A DNA stretch of 64,000 nucleotides from Clostridiales bacterium (GTDB lineage: Bacteria; Bacillota; Clostridia; Oscillospirales; Oscillospiraceae): contig QAMJ01000023.1 in the NCBI GenBank assembly GCA_003150355.1, positions 1 through 64,000 of the forward strand, in the 5' to 3' direction. Of this stretch, positions 17,769-26,268 are shown one piece after another (the first letter of the stretch is position 1; each line of letters begins with the position of its first letter). The notes under the pieces were generated by a model. The model had not been told where the DNA came from. It searched no databases and saw only the letters and a list, made by a program, of their open reading frames with translations. A program made the position numbers and the translations under genes.

Positions 17769-19127
17769 ATGAATAACAAGAAGATCATATCGGTCATTGC
17801 CGTAATTATGGCAGTGCTGATGCTTGCATCCCTTGTGGTAAGCATGATCCCGGTCTCCGCATTCGCGGATGAGCCGGAGGGACTGAGCGAACTCAAGGCA
17901 CAGAAGGAGCAGCTGTCCAACCAGGTCAAGGACTGCATGGAGAGGCTTCAGGCGCTCAAGGATCAGCAGGCAAACGTCCTTGAACAGAAGGCGGCGCTTG
18001 ACGAGCAGAAGAAGCTTGCAAATGAACAGCTCAAGATCATTGCCAAGGAAATCGACCAGTGCACTGAGCTAATCGCTGAAAAGGCAAAAGAGGTCGACGC
18101 GGCAAAGAACAAGGAAGAGCGGCAGCTTGAGAAATACCGCGGACGCGTGCGCGCAATGGAGGAGAACGGCGGATACAATATCCTTGCAGTTATCCTTCAG
18201 GCAAATAACTTCTCCGAGCTTCTCACCGCATTTGACGATATGGGCGAGATAATGTCGAGCGATAAAACGCTTCAGGCACAGTATGTTGCCGCACGTGAGC
18301 AGACCGAGGAGGTCAAGGCTCAGTACGAGCAGGAAAAGGCCGAATACGAAGCTACGCAGACCGAGCTGAAAGCGGAGCAGAAGGAGATAAGCAATCAGAT
18401 CACCGAAGCGGACAAGACTCTGAAGAGCCTTGAGTCCGAGATAGAAAAGGCACTCGCCGAGTACGAAGCAGCCGAAGCTGCCGAGCAGGCTGCCGCAGCG
18501 TCGATCGCCAGCATGATCGCTCAGTATAACGCGCAGAAGGCCGCCGAGGCTGCACAGGCAAAATCGGACGCTGAGGATGCCGCGTCCCGCGTTGAAGAGA
18601 TGAACCGCGCAAATCAGGAGGCTGAGGCCAACGGCCAGGAGCCGCCGTACAGCCAGGATGAAATAAACCAGGCGCAGAACAATGCCAATACCGGCGGCGC
18701 AAGCGGCGGAGACAGCGGCTTCATGTGGCCCGTGCCGTGCAGCACGAGAGTCACCTCGCGCTACGGCAACCGCGCAGATCCCTTTACCGGACAGACCAGA
18801 TACCACAGCGGTATTGATATCGATGGCTTCGGCAACGACGGCGCACCCATAGTCGCGGCGGCAAGCGGCGTTGTTGTTACCGCGTCCTCCGACAGCGGCT
18901 ACGGCAACTATGTAATAATCAACCACGGAGACACCTCAACGGTATATGCGCATATGTCCGGATTCGCGGTCTCTACGGGCGACTATGTCAGTCAGGGACA
19001 GACGGTCGGGTATCTGGGGGCAACCGGAAGAGCCACAGGTACGCATCTGCATTTTGAAGTTTATGTAGGAGACGGAAGAGTAGATCCGGCTGCTTACTTC
19101 TCCGGGATTACATATTACAATTGCTGA
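17769..19127 (+). CDS. Coiled-coil M23 peptidase (EnvC/PcsB-like), probable FtsEX partner
   Basis: The 452-residue secreted protein has a signal peptide (about 1-33, cut near ASA-FADE). A long Gln/Glu/Lys/Ala coiled coil follows (about 38-290). A disordered Gly/Asn linker precedes an M23 domain (about 320-450). The zinc and catalytic motifs YHSGIDID and THLHFEV are intact, so it should be an active endopeptidase. In other bacteria FtsEX activates coiled-coil proteins of this kind. It begins 27 nt after ftsX, supporting the same pathway. Confidence 0.92.
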   Translation: MNNKKIISVIAVIMAVLMLASLVVSMIPVSAFADEPEGLSELKAQKEQLSNQVKDCMERLQALKDQQANVLEQKAALDEQKKLANEQLKIIAKEIDQCTELIAEKAKEVDAAKNKEERQLEKYRGRVRAMEENGGYNILAVILQANNFSELLTAFDDMGEIMSSDKTLQAQYVAAREQTEEVKAQYEQEKAEYEATQTELKAEQKEISNQITEADKTLKSLESEIEKALAEYEAAEAAEQAAAASIASMIAQYNAQKAAEAAQAKSDAEDAASRVEEMNRANQEAEANGQEPPYSQDEINQAQNNANTGGASGGDSGFMWPVPCSTRVTSRYGNRADPFTGQTRYHSGIDIDGFGNDGAPIVAAASGVVVTASSDSGYGNYVIINHGDTSTVYAHMSGFAVSTGDYVSQGQTVGYLGATGRATGTHLHFEVYVGDGRVDPAAYFSGITYYNC

Positions 19128-19145
19128 AGCAATTCAGGTACTACT

Positions 19146-20390
19146 ATGAAAAGAAAGACATTACGCCTGATAGCACTGTCTCTTTGCGTGGTGCTCATGG
19201 CTGCCGCCGTTGTTGATACGGCGCCGGTCAGCGCCTATGCGGTCACACAGACCGAAATAGACGCGCTCAAAGCCGAGCGCGACGCGATCAAGGCACAGCG
19301 TCAGGAAAAGCAGGCTATCGTTGAACAGCTTGAGGCCGACAAGGCCAGCGTTGTTGAACAGAAGCAGGCCATGGATGAGCGCAATATGTATACGCTCCAG
19401 CAGATCCAGCTCAACAGTGACGAGATCGCGCTGTACGACGAGATGATCGCTGACAAGGAGAAAGAGCTTACCGAAGCCCAGCGCCTTGAGGACGAGCAGC
19501 TCGAAAGATACCGTGCGCGTGTGCGCGCCATGGAGGAAAACGGCAGCGTGGGATATCTGGCGATGGTGCTCAAAACGAGCAGCCTCGGCGATTTCCTCAC
19601 GGCGATGGACGACATCGGCGAGATAATGCAGAGCGACAAGGAGCTCGAGGATGCGTATATCGCGGCCAGAGAGAACACCGAAGAGGTCAAGGCCGATTAT
19701 GAGGCCTACCGTGCTGATATAAACGCCAAGCAGGAAGTGCTCCGCGCGGAGCAGGCTGAGCTTGAAAAGGATATCGAGGAGGCAATAAACCTTATCCTCG
19801 ATATCGAAAACGACCTTGAAAAGCGTCAGGCAGAGTATGATGAGATCATGGCAGCCGAGGACGCGGCGAACGCAAACATAGATAAGCTCGTCGCCGAGCT
19901 TGAAGAGCAGAGGCGCGCCGAGCAGGCCAATAACGGCGGCAGCACCGGAGGCGGAGGAGCAGTCGGCAACGGCAGCTTTATCTGGCCTGTCGCGTCGTAT
20001 GTCTATGTATCGAGCAGGTTCGGCCTGCGCATTCATCCCATTACCGGACAGCAGAAAACGCACACCGGTATAGACATTGCATCCAATCAGGGCACAAGCA
20101 TCTATGCCGCTGACGGCGGGACCGTAACGCTGGCGTCATGGAACGGCGGCTACGGTAACTGCGTTATGATCGACCACGGCAACGGCTATGTGACGCTGTA
20201 CGGCCATATGTCATCCATCGCGGTAAGTCAGGGGCAGGCCGTAAGTCAGGGCGAAACCATCGGATATGTCGGGAGCACCGGTAACTCTACCGGGCCGCAT
20301 CTCCATTTCGAGGTCCTGAAAAACGGCACGCGCATCGACCCGGAACAGTTCTATTCCGGGCTTACGATATCCGCGGATGCGGGTGTATAA
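19146..20390 (+). CDS. Second coiled-coil M23 peptidase, paralogue of the preceding gene
   Basis: The 414-residue protein repeats the architecture of its neighbour. It has a signal peptide ending near VSAYA, a coiled coil (about 34-265), a Gly-rich linker, and an M23 domain (about 280-405) with THTGIDIA and PHLHFEV motifs. Shared segments in the coiled coil (RVRAMEENG, SDKELE-like) show that the pair arose by tandem duplication. It lies 18 nt downstream and is surely co-transcribed. Two such hydrolases next to ftsEX suggest a split of work in division. Confidence 0.92.
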   Translation: MKRKTLRLIALSLCVVLMAAAVVDTAPVSAYAVTQTEIDALKAERDAIKAQRQEKQAIVEQLEADKASVVEQKQAMDERNMYTLQQIQLNSDEIALYDEMIADKEKELTEAQRLEDEQLERYRARVRAMEENGSVGYLAMVLKTSSLGDFLTAMDDIGEIMQSDKELEDAYIAARENTEEVKADYEAYRADINAKQEVLRAEQAELEKDIEEAINLILDIENDLEKRQAEYDEIMAAEDAANANIDKLVAELEEQRRAEQANNGGSTGGGGAVGNGSFIWPVASYVYVSSRFGLRIHPITGQQKTHTGIDIASNQGTSIYAADGGTVTLASWNGGYGNCVMIDHGNGYVTLYGHMSSIAVSQGQAVSQGETIGYVGSTGNSTGPHLHFEVLKNGTRIDPEQFYSGLTISADAGV

Positions 20391-20406
20391 TTTTCCAAGC
20401 AAAACC

Positions 20407-20428
20407 GGGGGCTGCGGCAGCAGCCCCC
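20407..20428 (+). terminator. GC-rich hairpin between the M23 and S41 genes
   Basis: GGGGGCTGC / GCAGCCCCC with loop GGCA. It lacks a T tract, so it may act as a partial terminator or an RNA stability element inside the operon. Confidence 0.5.
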
Positions 20429-20464
20429 GCGTGTGTAAAACAGCAGAGATTCCGGAGGTTATGT

Positions 20465-21706
20465 ATGAGTTTGGGCACCAGACTAATGAACGCCGTTGTC
20501 AACGTTCTGACGGCGATCCTCAATATACGCATAAGATTCAAGTATGTGCTGCTTGCTTTTATTATTTTTGTCGGCGGTGCGATAGGGATCACATATAAGC
20601 ATATGCTCGACCTTGTCGGCGGCAAAGACGATTTTGACGAAGCCAAACGGTATATTGAGATAAAGGACGTCGTTGAGGAACAGTACATAGACGAGGTCAG
20701 CAGACAGACTCTCGGCGATTACGCCGCGGCGGCTATGGTTTCCGGGCTTGCTGATAAGTGGAGCTACTATATGTCCGCGGATGAATACAAGACATATCAG
20801 CTCAATTCCGCGAATGAATACTCGGGTATCGGCATGTCTATAATGAAGCAGGACGATGGGAGCTTTCAGGTCGTTTCCGTCAATGCTGATTCTCCGGCCG
20901 GACTTGCCGGGCTTGGCGCGGGCGATGTGATAACCGCCGTTGACGGCGAGGATATCACCAGTATGTCGCTGGATGAAGCGCGCAAGCTGATACGCTCGAA
21001 GATGAATGGGAAGTTCACTCTCGGCCTTGGACGCAAGAACAGCATCGAGGTCGATTGCAGCAGCGTCTATCAGAGCGCCGTCAACTACCGTCTTGAAAAA
21101 ACTGAGGCCGGTTACATACAGATCCTGAATTTCGAGGCTGGCAGCGGCGACGACGCGATCGCGGCAGTCGAGGATCTGCTCAATCAGGGGGCTGTAGCGC
21201 TGTGCATCGACCTACGCGGCAATCCCGGCGGTCTTGACACTGAGTGCGCGAAGTTCCTTGACTATCTGCTCCCGAACGGCACTCTTTTCATAGAGACAGA
21301 CAAACAGGGCAACGAGAAAGTTACGACTTCGGACGGTATGTGCATACAGCTTCCGATGTGTGTGCTTGTTAATGCAGAGACCTTCGGCGAGGCAGAAGTG
21401 TGCGCGGCAGTGCTCCAGGAATACCAGTGGGCGACCGTGCTCGGCGAGGCTACGACGGGCAAGACCAGAACACAGGAGACCATCCCGCTTGAGGACGGCA
21501 GTGCGCTCCGCCTTTCGACCGGTACATATCTCACCGGCAACCGTACCGACATCAGCGCCAAGGGCGGCGTTGTGCCTGACCTTATCCTCTATAACTCTGA
21601 TGCTTCCGCGACCGGCACGACCGACGGTACCGTCGGCGAGAGCACCGGCGTCGGCGCATCCTCAAATGACGAACAGCTTATGCAGGCCTTGAAGCTTTTG
21701 AGTTGA
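20465..21706 (+). CDS. S41-family (CtpA-like) protein with PDZ domain, catalytic serine missing
   Basis: The 413-residue protein has one N-terminal membrane anchor (about 25-45), a PDZ domain (about 112-195; YSGIGMSI, GLGAGDVITAVDG) and an S41 domain (about 210-375; CIDLRGNPGG). The lysine of the Ser-Lys dyad is at Lys333 (TTGKTRTQ). The residue 25 positions before it, normally Ser in a SASE motif, is Gly308 (ETFGEAE). It is therefore probably inactive and may be a scaffold or a regulator of the adjacent M23 enzymes. A Ser/Thr/Gly-rich tail ends the protein. Confidence 0.85.
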   Translation: MSLGTRLMNAVVNVLTAILNIRIRFKYVLLAFIIFVGGAIGITYKHMLDLVGGKDDFDEAKRYIEIKDVVEEQYIDEVSRQTLGDYAAAAMVSGLADKWSYYMSADEYKTYQLNSANEYSGIGMSIMKQDDGSFQVVSVNADSPAGLAGLGAGDVITAVDGEDITSMSLDEARKLIRSKMNGKFTLGLGRKNSIEVDCSSVYQSAVNYRLEKTEAGYIQILNFEAGSGDDAIAAVEDLLNQGAVALCIDLRGNPGGLDTECAKFLDYLLPNGTLFIETDKQGNEKVTTSDGMCIQLPMCVLVNAETFGEAEVCAAVLQEYQWATVLGEATTGKTRTQETIPLEDGSALRLSTGTYLTGNRTDISAKGGVVPDLILYNSDASATGTTDGTVGESTGVGASSNDEQLMQALKLLS

Positions 21707-21731
21707 CAAGCCTTGCGTAAGTTAATATAAT
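21703..21731 (+). promoter_or_regulatory. Perfect-consensus sigma-A promoter for greA-lysS
   Basis: TTGACA (21703-21708), a 17-bp spacer and TATAAT (21726-21731) match the consensus exactly. The -35 box overlaps the stop codon of the S41 gene. The greA start is 66 nt downstream of the -10 box. Confidence 0.85.
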
Positions 21732-21796
21732 GTACAAGCTTCCCATTTATAAATTTACCTCAGGATCAATGAGGCGGCAGAAGGAGATCGAAACGT

Positions 21797-22285
21797 ATGC
21801 CTAATTCCAACAGATTCAAAATGAGTCAGGAGCGTCTTGACGCGCTCAAGGATGAGCTTTACTATTTGGAGACAGTGAGAGAGAAAGAGGTCTCTGAGCT
21901 GATCAAGGAAGCAAGAAGCTTCGGCGATCTGTCCGAAAACAGTGAGTACGATGAAGCGAAGACCGAGCAGGGCAAGCTCTATTCCAAGATAGCAGAGCTG
22001 AAAGTCCTTATCGAGAACGCCGAGATCGTTGACAACATGGACGAAAACACTCCGAAAGACGCAATCACCCTTGGCAGCATCGTAAAGGTGCGCGATATCG
22101 AGGAGGATTTTGAGGAGACTTACGAGATAGTCGGCTCTCAGGAGGCCAATCCCAGAGAGGGACGCATATCTGATGACTCTCCCCTCGGCCGCGGCCTGCA
22201 CGGCCATAAGGCGGGCGAGACCGTCATCGTCAATGCTCCTGCGGGCGACATCAAGTTCGAGATACTTTCCGTAGAGAATAATTAA
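21797..22285 (+). CDS. greA: Transcription elongation factor GreA
   Basis: GreA stimulates cleavage of backtracked RNA in RNA polymerase. The 162 residues comprise the N-terminal coiled coil with the tip motif GDLSENSEYDEAK and the C-terminal FKBP-like domain (SPLGRGLHGHKAGETV). Length is normal. The greA-lysS pair is a frequent arrangement in Firmicutes; lysS starts 17 nt after the greA stop. Confidence 0.97.
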   Translation: MPNSNRFKMSQERLDALKDELYYLETVREKEVSELIKEARSFGDLSENSEYDEAKTEQGKLYSKIAELKVLIENAEIVDNMDENTPKDAITLGSIVKVRDIEEDFEETYEIVGSQEANPREGRISDDSPLGRGLHGHKAGETVIVNAPAGDIKFEILSVENN

Positions 22286-22301
22286 AGGCAAGGGGTAGGA
22301 C

Positions 22302-24254
22302 ATGAGCGAAGAGAACACCAGACAGCCCGCACCGGAGCAGGAGCTGTCCGAGATTTTGCAGATACGCCGCGATAAGCTGGCGGCTCTCCAGCAGGAGGGC
22401 AGAGACCCCTTTACCAAGACCAAGTTTACAAGAACGGCGTGGTCAGAGGAGATCAAGGCCGATTATGACGCATTTGCCGACAAGACCATTTCCGTCGCCG
22501 GGCGCATCATGTCCAAGCGCGGCATGGGCAAGGCCATCTTCTGCCATATCAAGGACGACAGGGGACAGATACAGCTCTACATCCGCGCCGATGCTGTCAG
22601 CGCGCAGGAGTTTGCGGACTTCCGCAAGTACGATATCGGCGACATTATCGGTGTTTCCGGTTATGTGTTCAAGACGAAGACTGAAGAAATATCAGTTCAT
22701 GTACAGAGCGTCGAGCTCCTTTCGAAGTCTCTGCGCCCGCTGCCTGAGAAGTTCCACGGCATGACCAACACGGAGCTCAAGTACCGCCAGCGCTATGTTG
22801 ACCTCATTGTCAATGACGACAGCCGCCGCAATTTTGTCATCCGTTCAAAGTTTGTGAGCTACGTCCGCCGCTTCCTCGATAACCGCGGCTACATGGAGGT
22901 CGAGACGCCTGTTCTCAACACGATCTCCGGCGGTGCTACCGCGCGTCCTTTCATCACGCACCATAACACCCTTGATATAGACATGTACCTGCGCATCGCG
23001 ACCGAACTCAACCTTAAGCGCCTTATTGTGGGCGGCATTGAGCGCGTATATGAGATAGGCCGTATCTTCCGCAATGAGGGCATGGACACGAAGCACAACC
23101 CGGAGTTCACGACGGTCGAGCTGTACGAGTCATACGCCGATTTTAACGACATGATGGATCTGTTTGAAGATCTGCTGTCCGGAGCGGCAATGGAGATACT
23201 CGGCACTTATGACGTCCAGTGGCAGGGACAGAACATCAGCCTTGCCCCCGGCTTCAAGCGCATGACCATGGCCGAGGCTGTCAAGGAATATCTCGGTGTT
23301 GACTTCATGGCGATCGAAAGCGATGAAGAGGCAGTTGCCGCCGCAAAGGCTGTAGGTGTTGACATGGAAAAGGTCGAGCCGACCTGGGGTCACGCTCTGT
23401 ATGAGTGCTTCGACCAGAAGATCGAGGAAAAGCTCATTCAGCCGACCTTTATCACCATGCACCCGGTGGATGTTTCTCCGCTTGCAAAGCGCAGCCCGAA
23501 GTTCCCGCGTCTTACCGAGCGGTTCGAGCTCTTCATCTGCGCAAGCGAGATGGGCAATGCGTTCTCCGAACTCAACGATCCTATCGATCAGAAGCAGCGC
23601 TTCCAGAAGCAGGTCGAAATGCGCGCCAAGGGTGATGATGAAGCCGGCATGATGGACGAGGATTACATCAACGCGCTTGAATACGGCATGCCTCCTACGG
23701 GCGGTCTCGGCATCGGCATTGACCGCTGCGTGATGCTGCTCACGGGATGCAGCTCCATTAGAGACGTTATTCTGTTCCCCACGATGAAGCCCATGGATAT
23801 GCCCAAGGCGGAGAAGAAGCAGGAAGCTGCTGCTGACACCGAAGCCCAGGCTCCTGTTGAAGTTAAGGAAGAAGCCATAGATTTTTCCAATATCCAGATC
23901 GAGCCGCTGTTTTCCGACTATGTTGACTTTGAGACCTTCTCTAAGTCCGATTTCAGATCGGTCAAGGTGCTTGCGTGCGAGGCCGTGAAGAAGTCCAAGA
24001 AGCTTCTCAAGTTCACTCTGGATGACGGCACGGGCACAGAACGCACCATCCTCAGCGGTATACATGCTTACTATGAGCCTGAGGAACTGGTCGGGAAGAC
24101 CTGCATTGCTATCACGAATCTCCCGCCCAGACCGATGATGGGTATCGACTCCTGCGGTATGCTCATCTCCGCTGTTCACCACGAGGGCGGCGAGGAGAAA
24201 CTGCATCTGCTGATGGTCGATTCGCACATCCCGGCAGGTGCAAAGCTCTACTGA
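22302..24254 (+). CDS. lysS: Lysyl-tRNA synthetase (class II) with fused C-terminal tRNA-binding domain
   Basis: The enzyme charges tRNA-Lys. The first 500 or so residues are an ordinary bacterial LysRS: OB-fold anticodon domain (about 60-165), then the class II core with RQRYVDLI, motif 2 around FRNEGMDTKHNPEFT and motif 3 GGLGIGIDRCVMLLTG. After an Ala/Glu/Lys linker (about 505-530) comes an extra 110-residue EMAPII/Trbp111-like OB fold (FSKSDFRSVKV, KLLKFTLDDG, ITNLPPRPMMGI, HLLMVD). That domain is normally seen at the end of MetRS. At 650 residues the protein is about 150 longer than usual LysRS. Confidence 0.95.
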   Translation: MSEENTRQPAPEQELSEILQIRRDKLAALQQEGRDPFTKTKFTRTAWSEEIKADYDAFADKTISVAGRIMSKRGMGKAIFCHIKDDRGQIQLYIRADAVSAQEFADFRKYDIGDIIGVSGYVFKTKTEEISVHVQSVELLSKSLRPLPEKFHGMTNTELKYRQRYVDLIVNDDSRRNFVIRSKFVSYVRRFLDNRGYMEVETPVLNTISGGATARPFITHHNTLDIDMYLRIATELNLKRLIVGGIERVYEIGRIFRNEGMDTKHNPEFTTVELYESYADFNDMMDLFEDLLSGAAMEILGTYDVQWQGQNISLAPGFKRMTMAEAVKEYLGVDFMAIESDEEAVAAAKAVGVDMEKVEPTWGHALYECFDQKIEEKLIQPTFITMHPVDVSPLAKRSPKFPRLTERFELFICASEMGNAFSELNDPIDQKQRFQKQVEMRAKGDDEAGMMDEDYINALEYGMPPTGGLGIGIDRCVMLLTGCSSIRDVILFPTMKPMDMPKAEKKQEAAADTEAQAPVEVKEEAIDFSNIQIEPLFSDYVDFETFSKSDFRSVKVLACEAVKKSKKLLKFTLDDGTGTERTILSGIHAYYEPEELVGKTCIAITNLPPRPMMGIDSCGMLISAVHHEGGEEKLHLLMVDSHIPAGAKLY

Positions 24255-24314
24255 GCGATATGCACATTATAATAGGCTCTGTGTCAATAGTTGGGGTAGA
24301 GCTTAGCAAGAAAT

Positions 24315-24356
24315 AGCAGAAAGGCGTGAGCGGCGTGCCGCACACGCCTTTCTGCT
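24315..24356. terminator. Strong hairpin inside the left part of the IS
   Basis: AGCAGAAAGGCGTG (24315-24328) pairs perfectly with CACGCCTTTCTGCT (24343-24356). It could end lysS transcripts or insulate the element from outside transcription. Confidence 0.6.
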
Positions 24357-24497
24357 GTATATAAAACAGCTACTTGAGATTTTAAGGTTTTTGTAAGAAA
24401 ATGGAGAAAAAGTAAAAATTAGGCAGTATCGTTCCTTGAGGGAGCAGCATACTGCTCCTAAGCTGAAAGCATCTTGAATAGAAAGAGAGTGCAAAAG

Positions 24498-24896
24498 ATG
24501 TTTTCAAAAGACCTATCCACTTCCATTCTTCAGCTGTGCAGCGGCCGCGATCTCAGTTACGAAAAAGCCGCAGAGCTTTGTGGCCTCAGCCCAAGATACT
24601 TCGGCAGTGTTGCCAGAGGACAGACCAACGCATCGATCATTGTCCTTGAGAAGCTGTGTAAGGGCTTTGAGCTTACACCAAACGAACTGCTGAGGATCCC
24701 GCCGCTGTCGGATTCCAGGCTGCCCATGGCCGTTGCGGAGAGCCGTTTTATCTGTGGACTCGGCTGCTATCCCGTGTGCCCGTACTGCAAGCTGACGCTT
24801 GACCGAGAATACCAGCATTTCTGTGACCGCTGCGGGCAGGAACTCGATTGGAAGGATTATTCCAACGCGATCATTATCTTTCCCAGTCGGTCATGA
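24498..24896 (+). CDS. Small HTH / zinc-ribbon protein, possible IS passenger
   Basis: The ATG at 24498 gives 132 residues. Residues about 10-60 form an XRE-like helix-turn-helix (SYEKAAELCGLSPRYFGSVARG, a 22-residue span of the usual shape, followed by ASIIVLEKLCKGFELTPNELL-type helices). The C-terminal part has a zinc-ribbon pair, CPYC and CDRC. It lies inside the inferred IS borders and converges on the transposase with a 6-nt overlap. It may regulate transposition or be a host gene caught by the insertion. No firm function is known. Confidence 0.6.
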   Translation: MFSKDLSTSILQLCSGRDLSYEKAAELCGLSPRYFGSVARGQTNASIIVLEKLCKGFELTPNELLRIPPLSDSRLPMAVAESRFICGLGCYPVCPYCKLTLDREYQHFCDRCGQELDWKDYSNAIIIFPSRS

Positions 24897-26060
24897 AGCG
24901 CAGTGAAGGATCCTGTTCCTAAAAGTGGGGAAGCTTCTGACGCCGAAGCAAATGCGCTTGAGTACCTTGGTCTTGTTGTTGCAGCCCTCGGTGAAGCCGT
25001 TGGAATATGGCACATCAAAGCTGTTGAGGATATACTCGGACCAGTTGCGCACGGCGGTTATGCAGGCTTCAAATTCAGGGATATGGCTGTTTTCAGCATG
25101 GAACAACCATAAGGCGAGCCGTTCTTTTGCTGTTGCCGAATCCGGAGAGCGCATAAACTCTAAGAAGTCGTTCTTAAGATCATAAGCTATTTCAAGACGT
25201 GTAGATAAACCGAGGATGATCCTCAGATGTTCACGTTCCTCGTCCTTCAGCTTTTCCTTATTTTTGCACAGCAATCTCCTTGAATGCTTGCAGAACTTTC
25301 TCCACGCGGCCGAGAGCGCTTTCTGTTCTGCCTTCCTCACATTCTCCAAAGCCCATATGGCCTGACGGACTACGTGGTACCGGTCGATCACTATTTTGGC
25401 ATTCGGAAAGCATATTTCAGCAGTCTCTTTGAAGTAACGGTTCATGTCGATCACTACATACTTCACGTCTTTTCTGTTCTCAAACGTAAGGAAATACTTG
25501 ATCAGGTCGCTCTTTTTGCGGTTGGGAAGTATGTCCGCTATCTTCCTGTTTTTTGCGTCGGTCAGGATAGTCTGGTACTTTTCGCCGCCCGCATTGCCAT
25601 TGAACTCATCTATGGACAGCACCTCCGGAAGCTCCTTGCAGGAGTAATTCACGAGCTTGAAATACCTCAGCGCAGTCTGGGCCGAGATATTGTTCTTCCT
25701 GCCGATCTCCTTTGCCGAGCGCAGGTCTTTGAAGTCACAGATCACCTTTGCGGCAAGGCGGTTCGTTACTCTGTGGAACCGAGGAAGGAAACTGTTTTCC
25801 TCATAGAACCGCTTCCCACAGGAGCCGCAGGCATACCTACGCTTTCTCAGGTACAGATATGTATGCACTCCATGCATGTCCAGATCCTTGACTCGTTGTA
25901 TACGGTAGTCGTGGATGCGCTCTGTCTCGCTTTGACAGCATGGGCAGATGTGCTTTTGCCGCGGCAACTCTATCTCTATGCAGCAGCCTGTTTCATTTTC
26001 ATAAACATTTTTTACGATAACATCTTCCAATCCGAGCAGTTTTGAGGTATTATCTTTCAT
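24891..26060 (-). CDS. ISL3-family transposase
   Basis: The product (389 residues from the ATG at 26060, or 403 from 26102) has the ISL3 layout. An N-terminal zinc ribbon (CPCC and CGSC) is followed by an HTH region (RSAKEIGRKNNISAQTALRYF). The DDE catalytic domain follows with LSIDEFNG, IDMNRYFKE leading to FPNAKIVIDRYHVVR, and the final Glu in PYSNGFTEGCNNKTKVLKR. The frame is intact to the usual C terminus (FRNRIL), so the element may be active. Confidence 0.93.
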   Translation of the reverse strand: MKDNTSKLLGLEDVIVKNVYENETGCCIEIELPRQKHICPCCQSETERIHDYRIQRVKDLDMHGVHTYLYLRKRRYACGSCGKRFYEENSFLPRFHRVTNRLAAKVICDFKDLRSAKEIGRKNNISAQTALRYFKLVNYSCKELPEVLSIDEFNGNAGGEKYQTILTDAKNRKIADILPNRKKSDLIKYFLTFENRKDVKYVVIDMNRYFKETAEICFPNAKIVIDRYHVVRQAIWALENVRKAEQKALSAAWRKFCKHSRRLLCKNKEKLKDEEREHLRIILGLSTRLEIAYDLKNDFLEFMRSPDSATAKERLALWLFHAENSHIPEFEACITAVRNWSEYILNSFDVPYSNGFTEGCNNKTKVLKRICFGVRSFPTFRNRILHCAS

Positions 26061-26149
26061 AGAGCATACAGTGTCCTTTCTTGTGGTGTCTCGCAGCTTC
26101 ATTTTAAAGGATTTTTCTGTTATGCTCTACTCTTATTTTTCCTCACATG

Positions 26150-26195
26150 CTAAAAGTTGGAGTGCCCAGGTTTACCCGGGTACCCCAACTTTTAG
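26150..26195. repeat. Inverted repeat in the transposase upstream region
   Basis: CTAAAAGTTGG (26150-26160) and CCAACTTTTAG (26185-26195) are a perfect 11-bp inverted pair around a second short palindrome ACCCGGGT. The outer copy forms part of the right IS terminus, so this may be a sub-terminal transposase binding site. Confidence 0.55.
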
Positions 26196-26215
26196 TTTAC
26201 AACCACAAAAATGTG

Positions 26216-26250
26216 AAAAATCCGGAGCTGCAAAGCAGCTCCGGATTTTT
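26216..26250. terminator. Bidirectional intrinsic terminator of the DUF2804 gene
   Basis: A 16-bp perfect stem (AAAAATCCGGAGCTGC with its complement) around loop AAA, with A and T tracts at both ends. It lies between the IS and the stop of the minus-strand DUF2804 gene. Confidence 0.85.
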
Positions 26251-26268
26251 CATTATTGCCTTATTATA

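Larger units (their letters stand above)
24275..26204. mobile_element. ISL3-family insertion element, probable full extent
   Basis: The left end GGCTCTGTGTCAATAG followed by TTGGGGTA has the look of ISL3-family termini. The inverse of the right end (reading in from 26204) begins GGTTGTAAACTAAAAG and then TTGGGGTA; the inner ten bases match exactly and the outer ones partly. It encloses the transposase at 24891-26060 and the small HTH gene at 24498-24896. No convincing 8-bp target duplication was found, so the borders are tentative. Confidence 0.55.
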
